Of a stretch of DNA of 64,000 bases, positions 41,155-51,103 are shown one piece after another. Position 1 is the first letter of the stretch. Each line of letters begins with the position of its first letter. The notes under the pieces are model-generated. The model was not told the DNA's origin. It did not search any database and saw only the letters and a program-made list of their open reading frames with translations. The stretch is from Streptomyces chrestomyceticus JCM 4735 (GTDB lineage: Bacteria; Actinomycetota; Actinomycetes; Streptomycetales; Streptomycetaceae), in assembly GCF_003865135.1 (NCBI RefSeq), contig NZ_BHZC01000001.1:3968001-4032000 (forward strand), read 5' to 3'. Position numbers and translations under genes: made by a program.

Positions 41155-42033
41155 TCAGTGCGCGGCAGCCGGTGTGCTGCTCTCATCGGCCTGGCCGCGC
41201 TCGCGGAAGGCGGGGATGTCCGGAGCGGTGAATCCGCTGCCGGGCACCGACATGCCGCCGTCGACCGCGAGGGCCTGTCCGGTGATGAAGCCGGCCGCCG
41301 GGCAGGTCAGGAACAGCACGGCCTGGGCGACGTCGTGCACGCTGGCCCACCGGCCCAGCGGGGTGCGGCTGAGCAGCCAGTGGGACAGTTCCTCGTCGCC
41401 TTCGAGCGTTTCGAAGGCGCCGGTGTCCACGATGCCGGGGCACACGGCGTTGACGCGGATGTGTTGTGGCCCCCAGGCCACGGCCAAGCTGCGCACGAGC
41501 GAGACTTGCGCGGCCTTGGTCATGGCGTACGCCTCGCCGGCCGGTGCGCCCATCAGGCCCACGGCGGAGGACATCAGCAGCACGGAAGGCTGTGGGGATC
41601 GGACCAGGTGGGGGTGGGCGCTTCGGCACAGCTGCAGGGCCGCGGTGAAGTTGACGGCCAGGGCTGCCGACCAGTCCTCGTCTCGGCTGCGCAGCAGGGG
41701 GGCCATCCGGAACTGACCGGCGGCGTCGGCCGTGTAGGCCCCGGCGATGTGGATCAGGGCGTCGAGCCCTCCGAGGCTCGTAGCGGCGGCCTCGACCAGC
41801 CGCGCAGGCGCGCCGGGATCGCGGAGGTCGCCCGGGAGCAGGTGGGCACCGCGGCCTTCGGCGACGACCTGTGCGGCCACGTCCTGGAGTCCTTCGGCGT
41901 GGCGGCCGTTGAGGGCGAGGTCGGCTCCGGCTTCGGCGAGGGCCTGGGCGGTGGCCTGGCCGATGCCGCAGGAGGCGCCGGTGAGCAGGATCCTGGCGCC
42001 GGCCAGTGCCGGGGACGGAGAGGAAGAAGTCAT
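41155..42033 (-). CDS. SDR-family oxidoreductase
   Basis: A 292-residue short-chain dehydrogenase/reductase. Cofactor motif TGASCGIG near the N-terminus; the NNAG position is IHIAGAY; active-site Ser in LLMSSAVG and catalytic YAMTK (YxxxK); then the CPGIVDTGAF loop and a C-terminal INGQ-like GFITGQALAVDGGMSV. Probably NADPH-dependent. It may reduce or oxidise the polyketide product after release. 57 bp after the DUF5988 gene. Confidence 0.88.
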   Translation of the reverse strand: MTSSSPSPALAGARILLTGASCGIGQATAQALAEAGADLALNGRHAEGLQDVAAQVVAEGRGAHLLPGDLRDPGAPARLVEAAATSLGGLDALIHIAGAYTADAAGQFRMAPLLRSRDEDWSAALAVNFTAALQLCRSAHPHLVRSPQPSVLLMSSAVGLMGAPAGEAYAMTKAAQVSLVRSLAVAWGPQHIRVNAVCPGIVDTGAFETLEGDEELSHWLLSRTPLGRWASVHDVAQAVLFLTCPAAGFITGQALAVDGGMSVPGSGFTAPDIPAFRERGQADESSTPAAAH

Positions 42034-42090
42034 GATGCTCCTGGTGACGAGGCCGGGCGGCGCCTGCCGGGCCGCCCGGCGCGGGGGCGG

Positions 42091-42309
42091 TTACTCGGCG
42101 ATGAAGGTGTGGTGGGTCCAGCGGAAGACCGGCACGGTGGCGCCGTCGGTGTCCTGGCGGGTGCCGGCGAAGGCGTAGTGCTCGTAGCGGTTGAGGTGGG
42201 GGATCTTCAGGTCGGTGCCGTGGTCGTCCTGGGGCACCGCGCGGCGTCCGGCGAGGTGGTCCGGCCCGCCTTCCAGCAGGGCTTCGGTGGTGTGGGGCAT
42301 GTGCTTCAT
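42091..42309 (-). CDS. DUF5988-like small protein, 72 aa
   Basis: The ATG overlaps the synthase stop (ATGA). Sequence features TTEALLEGGPDHL and a KIPHLNRYEHYAF motif resemble DUF5988, a small family of polyketide and lipid clusters. Most likely an accessory factor for the synthase. No catalytic residues visible. Confidence 0.72.
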   Translation of the reverse strand: MKHMPHTTEALLEGGPDHLAGRRAVPQDDHGTDLKIPHLNRYEHYAFAGTRQDTDGATVPVFRWTHHTFIAE

Positions 42310-45300
42310 CCCTTCTGCGGCAGCGCGAGACGGTCGAGCAGGTCCTCGGCCAGGGCGGTCAGGGTGGGTTTGGTCCACAGGGCCGTGCGCGGGATGTCGC
42401 AGCGCAGCGTGCGCTGGAGCCGGTTGCGCAGTTCGATGGTCAGCAGCGAGTCCAGGCCCAGGGAGACCAAGGAGGCGCCCGGGTCGATGCGTTTGGCGTC
42501 GCGGCTGAGCACGTCGGCGAGCTCGCCGATGATGTGGTCCTGCAGGCGTTCCAGGCGCTGGGTCTGTTCGGCGCGGGTGAGGTCTTCCAGCAGGTCGCCG
42601 GGCGCCTCGGTGTCGTTGTGGGGCGTGATCAGCGGCTGGAAGAAGGGCGAGGAGGCGGTGGCCGGGTAGGCGGCCAGCCAGTCGTGCGGGTGCAAGGCGA
42701 TGTAGGCCGTGCGCTGGCGGTCGTGGCGCAGCAGGTGCTCCAGGGCCGCGATGCCCTCCTCAGGGGTGATCATGTCGAAGCCGCGGGCCCGGGTCTGCGC
42801 GCCGCGCCCGACCTCGGCCCAGGGGCCCCAGTTGATCGCGGTGGCGGGCAGGTTCTGGGCCCGGCGCCAGGAGGCGAATTCGTCCAGCCAGGCGTTGGCG
42901 GCGGCGTAGGCGCCCTGGCCGGGCGAGCCGACGGTGGAGGTGAAGGAGGAGAAGAGCACCCACCAGTCCAGTTCGCGGGCACCGGTGGCCTCGTGCAGCC
43001 GCCATGCTCCGTGGGCCTTGGGGCGCCAGACCTTCTCCAGCAGCTGTGCGTCGATACCCGTCGCGGTGGCGTCCTTGAGGTCCATGGCGGCGTGCACCAC
43101 TCCGCGCAGCGGCATCCCGCCGGCTTCGGCCGCGTGCACCAGGTTCTCCGCGGTGCCGGGAGCGGCGATGTCGCCGCGCACCACCTCGATGCGGGTGCCC
43201 GCGCAGCGCAGCTCGTCCAGGACCTCGGCGGTCTCGGCGGACGGGGCCGAGCGGCTGTTGACGACGACGGTGCCCGCGCCGTGCCCGGCCAGCCAGCGGC
43301 ACACCAGCATCCCCAGGCCGCCCAGCCCGCCGGTGATCACATAGCTGGCGTCGGCGCGGACGACCGGCACCTCGGTCGGCGGGGTGACGGCGGTGACCGC
43401 TCCGGCGCCGGGCCAGGCCAGCGCCAGGGAGCCGGTGTGCCGGCCCTCGGGGGCGGCGCGCAGCGCCGTGGCGGCGTCGGTGACCGGGTAGACGGTGCAC
43501 GGCCAGGCCGGCAGGTCGCCGCGGGCCAAAGCCGGTCCGACCTCGGCCAGAACGCCGGCGACGGTTTCGGGGGCGCCGGTCAGCAGCTGGCGGGAGTCGA
43601 ACGTGCTCACGGTGATGCCCTTGCCGAATGCCGTCCACGCCAGCCGTATCGCCTCCGCCCCGGCAGGGGTGACGGCGGCCACGAGGCGGCCGGCGGCGGC
43701 GAGCGCATCCAGGCAGGCCCGCAGCGCCTGCGCGGTAAGGGCAGAGCCGGTGAAGATGACCTGGAACCCGGCCGTTCCCGCGGCGTGCCGGGCTGCGTCG
43801 GCGAAGCCGTGCGCGCCCGGGGACGGAAGGCAGGAGACGCCGATGCCGTTCAGGTAGCGGCGCTGGGCCGCGGTGGCGGCGGTGGCCCAGACGGTGGCCT
43901 TGCGGGCGCGGGCGATGTGCACGGCGGCCAGCCCGGCGCCGTGCCCGGCGTCATGGACCAGGACGTGCTCGCGGGGTTCGAGGCGGGCCAGGTGCCGCAG
44001 GCCGTACCAGGCGGTCAGGCAGGGCAGCGGCAGGCAGGCGGCCTCGGCGGGCCGCATCCCGTCGGGCAGGGGCAGCACCCAGTCGGCGCGGGCGAGGGCG
44101 TAGTTGCTCATCTCCGCGGGTTCCAGGACGGCGATCACCTGCTGTCCGGTGCGCACCGTGTGCACGTCGGGGCCCACGGCGCTGACCGTGCCCGCGCACT
44201 CCACAGCGTCCGGTCCGGGCTGTTCGCCCGCGGGTGCAGGGAGCGCGGTGCCGGTGGCCTGTACGCGGATCTGCACCTGCCCGGGGCCGGGGCTGCGCCG
44301 GGCCCCGCGCACCAGCTCCGCGGTGCTGACGTCGTGGGCCTGGCGGCAGCGCACCGTCAAGGTGTGCGTCTCGAAGCGGCAGTCGGTGTACCGCCGCTCG
44401 TGCGCCTCCAGCGGGGCGTGGGTCAGGCGCGCGAGGTAGCGGGTGGCGCCGCGCCAGGCGACTTCGTCGGCGCGCTCTTCGGGCCCGGCCAGCACCTCGT
44501 CCGCCAGATGCGCCGCGGTGGTGGCACCGTCGGCGTCGATGAGGGTGGGCAGCAGTTCCGGGTGTTCGTAGGTCAGGACGCGCAGCAGGCCGCGCACGCC
44601 GGCCTGGTCCAGGTGCGGGCGGTCGTCGGGCCGGACCCACTGGGCGGCACGCGTGATCACCGTCAGGCGGGGCCGGGCGTCTTCTGCGTGCTCGGCCAGT
44701 GCCTTCAGGCTCTGCACGACGTGCGCGACGTGCTGCAGGGCGTGCTCGGCGCCCAGCGCGTTGGGCACCGGCCGCGGCGACGGCAGCCACACGATGATGC
44801 CGTCGAGGCCGCCGTCCGCCTGGCTCAGGAACGTGCCGAAAAGGCGGTGCGGCGCGGGCGCCGGCGGTGGGGCCGCCAGACGATGGACGGTGGCGCCGCG
44901 GGTTTCGAGGGCGTGGGCGAAGGCGGCGGCCGGCGGATCGTCGGCGTCGCTGCTGACCAGCAGCCAGCTGCCACCGGCTTTAGTGTCGGCGGCCAGCGGG
45001 ACCGGCTCCCACCGCTGCTGCAGCAGCGGCGCGTTGAAACGCTCCTGCGCCGGTGGCGGGGCGCCGTGCGCGAACCGTACGTCCTCGGCTTCGGCGAGGA
45101 CGGCCCCGCTCTCGTCCAGCAGCTGGAAGCTGCCGGTGGCCTCGCGCGGTCGGGCGGCGTCGAGCCGGACGTGGCACCAGCGGGCCCGCGTGGTGTCTGC
45201 GTAGGTGCGCAGCCGGCCGATACCGCGGGGGAAGGTGTGTCCGTCGTCCACGTCGGTGGCGTGGTGCCACAGGGCGAGCATCGCCTGCAGGCCGGCGTCC

Positions 45301-48300
45301 AGCAGCACCGGATGCCATCGGTAGGAGGCCGCGCCGGGCCGGGCCGCATCGGGCACCGTCACTTCGGCCAGGGCGCCGGCCGTGCCCTGCTGCGGGAGGT
45401 TGAGGGCCGTCAGGCTCTGGCAGCCGGGGCCGTACTGCAGACCGTGAGCGGTGTGCCAGCGGTCCCTGAGCGGGGCGAGGTCCGCCGGCCGCCGGTACCG
45501 GGCGCGCAGCCCGGCCAGGTTCGCCGGCTCCGGGGACGGTGGTGTGTCGCAGGTGAGGTGGGCGGTGCTGTGGCGCTGCCAGGGCTCGTCCGCCGGGCGG
45601 GAGCGCATCTGCCAGTCGGCGCGGTGTTCGTCGGCGGGCTCGCAGATCACGGTGACGGGAGTGTCGTGCTCCTCGACGGGCAGCATGAGCTGGAAGTCGA
45701 TGTCGCAGACCTCGGCCCGTCCCGGCGAGCCGGGAAAGACGGTGTCGGCGGCGGCCAGGGCCATCTCGCAGTAGCAGGCGGCGGGCAGCACCGCGAGGCC
45801 CTCCAGCCGGTGGTCGGCCAGCCAGGGCATGCGGCCAATACCCACGGCGCCCTGCCACAGATGGCGCCCGTCGTCCTGCGGGTCTGCGACATGCTCTCCC
45901 AGCAGCGGGTGGGGCCGCTCGGGAGAGCCCTGCGTCAGCGTGGACGGCTCGACCCGATGGGGCCGGCGTTCGAAGGCGGTGGGTGGGACATCGGCCAGCT
46001 GCCCGGCTTCGAGCAGGCGCTGCCATGGCACCGGGAATCCGGCGCAGTGCGCGGCCGCGAGGCGGGTGGCGAAGGTCAGGCACTCGTCCTCGTCGCGCTG
46101 CAGGGCCGGCACAGTCCTGGCGTGGGTGTTGCCGGCGCCGGCCAGCGTCGCCTCGACCGCGCGGGTCAGCAGCGGGTGCGCGTTGACCTCCAGGAACAGG
46201 CCGTGGCCGTCGCCTGCGGCTGTGGTGATGGCGGAGGAGAACAGCACCGGGCGGCGCTGGTTGGCGCACCAGTAGGCGGCGTCGAACGCGGCGTCGGCGC
46301 GCGGGTCGTCGAGCACCGTGCTGTAGAAGTGCAGCTTGGGCGTACGGGGCGTCACCTCCCGCAGAGCCGTCCGCAGATCGTCGAGGACGGGGTCCATTTG
46401 CGCCGAGTGCGAGGCGACATCGACGCGCACGCGCGCAACGCCGACGCCGCGCTCCTCCCACATCCGCAGCAGATCGCCGACCTGTCCGGCGTCACCGGAG
46501 ACGACCGTGTTGTGCGGGGCGGCCACCACCGCCACCGAAACCGCATCCGCCCCGGCACGCCGCAGCTCTGCTTCCACCTCGGCCGCGCCGAGCTGGACGG
46601 ACGCCATGGCACCGCGCCCGGCGGTGCGCTTGAGCAGCCGGGCCCGGCGGCAGATCACGCGCACGCCGTCGGCCAGGCTCAGGCCCCCGGCGACGACCAC
46701 GGCGGCCACCTCGCCCATGGAATGCCCGATCACCGCGGCCGGCTGCACCCCGTGGGCCTGCCACAGCGCGGTCAGCGCGATCTGATACGCGAAGATCACC
46801 GGCTGGACGCGGTCCACCCCGCTCACCACCTCCGGCGCGGCCAGCACCTTGCGCAGGGAGAAGCCGCCCTCCGCCTGCAGCAGCGGCTCCAGTTCGTCGA
46901 TCGCCGCGGCGAAGGGCGCACTGTGCGCCAGCAGGCGCTGCCCCATACCCGCCCACTGGGAGCCGTGGCCGGAGTAGACGAACACCGCACCGGCGCCCAC
47001 CTTCCCCACCTTGCCGTCCACCAGACCCGGCGCCGGCTGACCGGTGGCGTGCGCGCGCAGCCGCTCCACCAGAGCGTTGCGGCCACCGGCCACCACGCCG
47101 AGCCGCTGCTGGGCGTGCGAGCGGCGCACCGCCAGCGTGTGCGCGACATCACGCAGCGGCACCCGGGCCCCCTCGTCCTCCAGCCACTCCGCCAGCCGGC
47201 CGGACGCGGCCCGCAGCGCCGCCCCGGAGCCGCCACTGAGCAAAAACGTAGGCTGCGCCACCGCCGCGGACCCTTCTCCGTGCGCCCGCGCTGCCGCCTT
47301 CCGTGACAAGGCGGCCGGTCCCGTGACCGGTGAGGAAGCGAGGGCCGGGGCCTGCTCGACGATGACGTGCGCGTTGGTGCCGCCCACGCCGTAGGAGGTC
47401 ACCGCCGCCAGCCGGGGCCCGGCCTCGACCGGCCAGGACTGGCACCGGGTGGGGACGAACAACCGGGAACCGTCGGCGTCGATCTGCGGGTTCCACCGCT
47501 GAAAGTGCAGCGTGGCCGGGACGCGGCCGTGCTGCAGGCACACGATGGTCTTCAGCAGACCGGCGATGCCCGATGCCGGCTCGGTGTGCCCGATATTGGA
47601 CTTCAGCGACCCCAGCGCACACCGCCCCGGACCAGGGCCGTAGACCGCATTCAGGGCCGCGAACTCGATGGGATCACCCACCGCAGTGCCCGCGCCGTGG
47701 GCCTCCACCATGCCCACCTGCCCCGGATCCGCCCCAGACCGGGCCAGCGCAGCTTCCCCCACCCGCTGTTGCGCCTGCTGCGAGGGGGCCGTGAGCCTCA
47801 CCGAGCGGCCGTCCTGGTTGACCGCCGAGCCACGCACGACCGCCAGGATGCGGTCGCCGTCGCGCACCGCGTCCTGGAGGCGTTTGAGCAGCACCACGCC
47901 GCAGCCCTCGGCACGCACGTAGCCGTCCGCCGCAGCATCGAAGGAGTGACAGTGGCCGGTGGGCGAGAACATGTCCCACCGGGCCTCGGAGATCATCGCT
48001 TCCGGACTGAGGACCACCGACGCCCCGGCGGCCAGCGCCGCATCACACTCCCGCGCCCGCAGACTCTGACACGCCAGATGCAGCGCCACCAGCGAGGACG
48101 AACAGGCCGTGTCCACCGCCAGGCTGGGACCGTGCAGATCCATCAAGAACGACAGCCGGCCCGCCCCGACCCCGTGCATCGCACCGGTCATCCAGTACGG
48201 GCCGGTCTCCTGCGGCGTGCGGTGCGAACGCACCAGGTGATCCGGCACGTACATACCGGTGAACACCCCGGTGGTCGTGCCCCGCAGCGCCTCCACGGGA

Positions 48301-48662
48301 ATGCCGGCGTGCTCGCATGCCTCCCAGGCGACCTCCAGCAACAACCGGTGCTGCGGATCCAGCCAGCGTGCCTCCGGCCCGCTGATCCCGAAGAAGTCCG
48401 GGTCGAACGCGGTGATGTCCTCCGTCAGGAAACCGCCACGGCGGATACGCTCTACCGTGTTCGGCGGCAGCTCGGCGTGCAGTCGGCGGGTGTCCCAGCG
48501 GCCCGGCGGCACCTCGATGACGGCTTCCCGCTCCGCCTCCAGCAGCCGCCACAGACCGGCCAGACTCGCCACCCCGCCGGGCAGTCGGCAGCCCGCCCCG
48601 ACCACCGCCACCGGCTCCGCCGGACCGGCCGCCTCATCGTGCCTGGGTATCACTGCGCTCAC
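42306..48662 (-). CDS. MAS-like iterative type I polyketide synthase (KS-AT-DH-ER-KR-ACP)
   Basis: A single-module 2,118-residue synthase. KS about 15-435 with DTACSSS (Cys187), EAHGAGT (His322) and NIGHTEP (His359). AT about 545-860 with GHSMGEV (Ser648) and specificity motif VASH at 749-752, closer to the methylmalonyl-type YASH than the malonyl-type HAFH. DH about 915-1180 with HRLEGLAVLP (His951) and HPVLLDAGLQ. ER about 1430-1750; its nucleotide loop DAGHGAGLA is degenerate. KR about 1760-1960 with GGLGGLG and YAAAN, but LKD for LDD. ACP near 2072 with GLDSL. No thioesterase. Order and size match mycobacterial mycocerosic acid synthase. It heads a seven-gene operon with an acyltransferase and hydrolase that could offload the chain. 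Confidence 0.9.
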   Translation of the reverse strand: MSAVIPRHDEAAGPAEPVAVVGAGCRLPGGVASLAGLWRLLEAEREAVIEVPPGRWDTRRLHAELPPNTVERIRRGGFLTEDITAFDPDFFGISGPEARWLDPQHRLLLEVAWEACEHAGIPVEALRGTTTGVFTGMYVPDHLVRSHRTPQETGPYWMTGAMHGVGAGRLSFLMDLHGPSLAVDTACSSSLVALHLACQSLRARECDAALAAGASVVLSPEAMISEARWDMFSPTGHCHSFDAAADGYVRAEGCGVVLLKRLQDAVRDGDRILAVVRGSAVNQDGRSVRLTAPSQQAQQRVGEAALARSGADPGQVGMVEAHGAGTAVGDPIEFAALNAVYGPGPGRCALGSLKSNIGHTEPASGIAGLLKTIVCLQHGRVPATLHFQRWNPQIDADGSRLFVPTRCQSWPVEAGPRLAAVTSYGVGGTNAHVIVEQAPALASSPVTGPAALSRKAAARAHGEGSAAVAQPTFLLSGGSGAALRAASGRLAEWLEDEGARVPLRDVAHTLAVRRSHAQQRLGVVAGGRNALVERLRAHATGQPAPGLVDGKVGKVGAGAVFVYSGHGSQWAGMGQRLLAHSAPFAAAIDELEPLLQAEGGFSLRKVLAAPEVVSGVDRVQPVIFAYQIALTALWQAHGVQPAAVIGHSMGEVAAVVVAGGLSLADGVRVICRRARLLKRTAGRGAMASVQLGAAEVEAELRRAGADAVSVAVVAAPHNTVVSGDAGQVGDLLRMWEERGVGVARVRVDVASHSAQMDPVLDDLRTALREVTPRTPKLHFYSTVLDDPRADAAFDAAYWCANQRRPVLFSSAITTAAGDGHGLFLEVNAHPLLTRAVEATLAGAGNTHARTVPALQRDEDECLTFATRLAAAHCAGFPVPWQRLLEAGQLADVPPTAFERRPHRVEPSTLTQGSPERPHPLLGEHVADPQDDGRHLWQGAVGIGRMPWLADHRLEGLAVLPAACYCEMALAAADTVFPGSPGRAEVCDIDFQLMLPVEEHDTPVTVICEPADEHRADWQMRSRPADEPWQRHSTAHLTCDTPPSPEPANLAGLRARYRRPADLAPLRDRWHTAHGLQYGPGCQSLTALNLPQQGTAGALAEVTVPDAARPGAASYRWHPVLLDAGLQAMLALWHHATDVDDGHTFPRGIGRLRTYADTTRARWCHVRLDAARPREATGSFQLLDESGAVLAEAEDVRFAHGAPPPAQERFNAPLLQQRWEPVPLAADTKAGGSWLLVSSDADDPPAAAFAHALETRGATVHRLAAPPPAPAPHRLFGTFLSQADGGLDGIIVWLPSPRPVPNALGAEHALQHVAHVVQSLKALAEHAEDARPRLTVITRAAQWVRPDDRPHLDQAGVRGLLRVLTYEHPELLPTLIDADGATTAAHLADEVLAGPEERADEVAWRGATRYLARLTHAPLEAHERRYTDCRFETHTLTVRCRQAHDVSTAELVRGARRSPGPGQVQIRVQATGTALPAPAGEQPGPDAVECAGTVSAVGPDVHTVRTGQQVIAVLEPAEMSNYALARADWVLPLPDGMRPAEAACLPLPCLTAWYGLRHLARLEPREHVLVHDAGHGAGLAAVHIARARKATVWATAATAAQRRYLNGIGVSCLPSPGAHGFADAARHAAGTAGFQVIFTGSALTAQALRACLDALAAAGRLVAAVTPAGAEAIRLAWTAFGKGITVSTFDSRQLLTGAPETVAGVLAEVGPALARGDLPAWPCTVYPVTDAATALRAAPEGRHTGSLALAWPGAGAVTAVTPPTEVPVVRADASYVITGGLGGLGMLVCRWLAGHGAGTVVVNSRSAPSAETAEVLDELRCAGTRIEVVRGDIAAPGTAENLVHAAEAGGMPLRGVVHAAMDLKDATATGIDAQLLEKVWRPKAHGAWRLHEATGARELDWWVLFSSFTSTVGSPGQGAYAAANAWLDEFASWRRAQNLPATAINWGPWAEVGRGAQTRARGFDMITPEEGIAALEHLLRHDRQRTAYIALHPHDWLAAYPATASSPFFQPLITPHNDTEAPGDLLEDLTRAEQTQRLERLQDHIIGELADVLSRDAKRIDPGASLVSLGLDSLLTIELRNRLQRTLRCDIPRTALWTKPTLTALAEDLLDRLALPQKG

Positions 48663-49025
48663 TGCCTCTCCTCGCTAGCCGTCGATGCCTTCGTTGCACC
48701 CGCCGCTGCCGCGCACCTGAGCTCCGGTCCGCAGAGCCGCAGACCTGCACCCGTACGGCTTCTGGCGCCACCACGTGCGTTCGACAAGGTCGTAAGCCCC
48801 CGCGCACGGCGGCACCCCACGGGGCCCGGCCCGTAGCCCGGCGCCCACGGTGTGCTGCACTGCCCCGCGGAAGGCTTCCGTTCCGGCCGCGCATCGGGAC
48901 AGACGGCCGACGGCGGCGGGTATGGGCTTACGACTCACCCACCGCCGAAAGACCTAACGTGCGGACCCGCGTCACACGGACAACGCTTGTGGCCTTGTGA
49001 ACAGCCCGGTCGGCAGGGAGGCGAC
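48663..49025. other. Divergent promoter region of the polyketide operon
   Basis: 363 bp between the synthase and the NsdB-like regulator. No gene. I found no convincing inverted repeat; promoters for both directions must lie here. Confidence 0.5.
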
Positions 49026-50402
49026 GTGACGACTACCGGATCCAACCCCCGCCTGACCGCGCTGCTAACCGAAGCCGGCTGGTCCGACGCCGCCCTGGCC
49101 CGAGCCGTCAACGCCCTGGCCGCTGCACAAGGTCTGCAACTGAACTACTCCCGCGCGTCCGTCGCTCACTGGCGCCGCGGATCCCGGCCTCCTGCCCCCG
49201 TACCAGCCCTGGCAGCACAAGCCTTCACCCGACGCATCGGCCGCCCCGTCAGCTCCCACGACACCGGCCTCGCCCAGCTCACCGCCCACGAAGCCGCTCA
49301 GTCACCACCCCAGGCAGACCACCGCTCACCCGTGCAGCAGCTGCTCACACTCGCTCGCAGTGACATCGACCCCGTGCACCGCACCGACTTGCAGCGCGCC
49401 GCCTATACCCTGAACCCCACAGCACACACCGCTCCCACCGCATTCGCGCGCCCGCTACCCCAGCACACCAAGCCCAGCAGCGCCGACGACACCGCCGCTC
49501 CACAGGCGCTCTTGCAAACGTTCACCGACCTGACCCAGCGCCACGGCGGACGCTGCGCCCGCACCGCCCTGGCCGCCTACCTCGCCGACGACATCTGCAC
49601 CCTGCTCACCCAGCGCGCCGACCGCCCTGAGCAAACCCGGCTCCTCACCTGCACCGCCCAACTCACCCACCACCTCGCGGTCATGACCGACGACGCCGGC
49701 CACCACCACCTGGCTCACCGCTACTTCACCCTGACACTGAACCTCGCCCACCACGCGGGGTGCCGAAAGACCTACGCCATCACCCTGCGCACCATGAGCG
49801 CCCAGGCGCTCCGGCTCGGCCACCTCCACCACGCCCGGGTCCTGGCCGAGAACTCTGCCCGCACCGCCGAATCCACCAGCCCCACCGCGCTGACCTCATT
49901 CATCCTCATTCAACAAGCCTTGATAGCCGCACACGACCGACAACCCCCGCGCGCACGCGAACTCATGCAGGCGGCGGAAAACCAGCACGAACAGCCTGCT
50001 GCGTCAACCGGTTCCTTCAACACCTATCCTCTCGCCGCTCTGCATTACCAACGAGCTGCCGTCCTCCGAACACTGGGACAGCACGCCCAGGCCCTCGCAG
50101 CCCTGCAGTCCTCGACGCGTCATCGAGATCCCGGCGATCACCGATCCCTCGCCCTCTCCCATGCGCACACCGCCGATATTCATTTACGCCTAAAAAATTT
50201 AGACGCCGCCTGCACGCACTGGCACAGATTCCTCGCCTTCTACGCTTGTTTGCATTCCTGGCGCGCCGACCAGGCTCTGACCCGCCTGCGCCAGAGCCTG
50301 CTGCCTCACAGGAACTATCCGCCCGCAAAAGACGTATTGGACCGTGGCCAGCACACGTCCCGAAACGCCTCCTTCAGGAATTTCTCGGGCGGATGCCGCT
50401 GA
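49026..50402 (+). CDS. NsdB-like regulator with TPR-type repeats
   Basis: A 458-residue protein. The N-terminus (RLTALLTEAGWSDAALARAVNAL, then RASVAHWRRGSRPPAPVPAL) is an HTH-like module seen in NsdA/NsdB-type Streptomyces regulators, which repress antibiotic production and differentiation. Residues from about 150 on form helical TPR-like repeats (LAHRYFTLTLNLAHHAG, LGHLHHARVLAENSARTAES). GTG 49026 has GGGAGG. Divergent from the synthase operon, so probably its regulator. No membrane segment. Confidence 0.72.
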   Translation: MTTTGSNPRLTALLTEAGWSDAALARAVNALAAAQGLQLNYSRASVAHWRRGSRPPAPVPALAAQAFTRRIGRPVSSHDTGLAQLTAHEAAQSPPQADHRSPVQQLLTLARSDIDPVHRTDLQRAAYTLNPTAHTAPTAFARPLPQHTKPSSADDTAAPQALLQTFTDLTQRHGGRCARTALAAYLADDICTLLTQRADRPEQTRLLTCTAQLTHHLAVMTDDAGHHHLAHRYFTLTLNLAHHAGCRKTYAITLRTMSAQALRLGHLHHARVLAENSARTAESTSPTALTSFILIQQALIAAHDRQPPRARELMQAAENQHEQPAASTGSFNTYPLAALHYQRAAVLRTLGQHAQALAALQSSTRHRDPGDHRSLALSHAHTADIHLRLKNLDAACTHWHRFLAFYACLHSWRADQALTRLRQSLLPHRNYPPAKDVLDRGQHTSRNASFRNFSGGCR

Positions 50403-50430
50403 AGTCCCGCCGGAACTGGTTCGGCACACA

Positions 50431-50760
50431 GTGCCGAGCACGTCACTCGCCTGCGCTGGCTCCGGGCGAGCCCGCGGCGAAGACCACACCCGCAGCGGCG
50501 GCTTCGACGCCGCACTCATCCTGCACCCCGCCAGCACCAGCCACCGCACCCGCGTCCACGTCCTCACCCTGCCCGGCCGCTTCCTCAACCACGGCACCCG
50601 GCCCGCGTTCGAGGACTGGCCACCTACGCCTCCGGAACCGGCGCATCTCATGCCCGGGAGAGCCTATGTCCGAAGATTCACCAACTGGCACGGCCGCCTC
50701 CTGGATATCACCGTCCACGTCGGCGACGACCAGAAGGTCTTGCTGCAGGCAACACGCTAG
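50431..50760 (+). CDS. Hypothetical protein, 109 aa
   Basis: A frame to 50760 with plausible coding content (RTRVHVLTLPGRFLNHGTRPAFEDWPP, YVRRFTNWHGRLLDITVHVGDDQKVLL). GTG 50431 is a possible start just past the regulator; the frame is also open back to GTG 50344, which would overlap the regulator by 59 bp. No strong ribosome site. Family unknown. Confidence 0.45.
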   Translation: MPSTSLACAGSGRARGEDHTRSGGFDAALILHPASTSHRTRVHVLTLPGRFLNHGTRPAFEDWPPTPPEPAHLMPGRAYVRRFTNWHGRLLDITVHVGDDQKVLLQATR

Positions 50761-51103
50761 ACAACACAACGCTTGACCGAACAGCCCGCGCCGGCTGAGC
50801 GCCTGGTCCGCGATGGTGGCACCCCGGACCACTGCATCCGCCTCGGTTCCCCGAGGCCGGAGGCACACGGCTCTGGGCCACACCGATGCCAAGAGCACCT
50901 GCCGCCGGGCCGATGACACGGCGGCCCTTCGGGCAGAGAGAACTTGACCGGGCCAAAGCCGTACAGGTCTCGCTCACCCCCTCCCCAGGCCCCCTGTGCT
51001 CGCGGCGGGCTGCAATCGAACCCGAGGGCAACGCTGACCCCTGCGAGACAGCACCCCTCGGGTTCGTGAGTCACTGGCTTCGAGATTCCTGGAACCCGTC
51101 GGA

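Noticed and set aside
42534..47306. A 1,590-codon open frame on the plus strand opposite the polyketide synthase
   Set aside because: Gly/Arg/Ala/Val-rich composition, no ribosome site or domain; it is the antisense shadow of a high-G+C gene whose minus-strand reading has clear KS, AT, DH, KR and ACP motifs.
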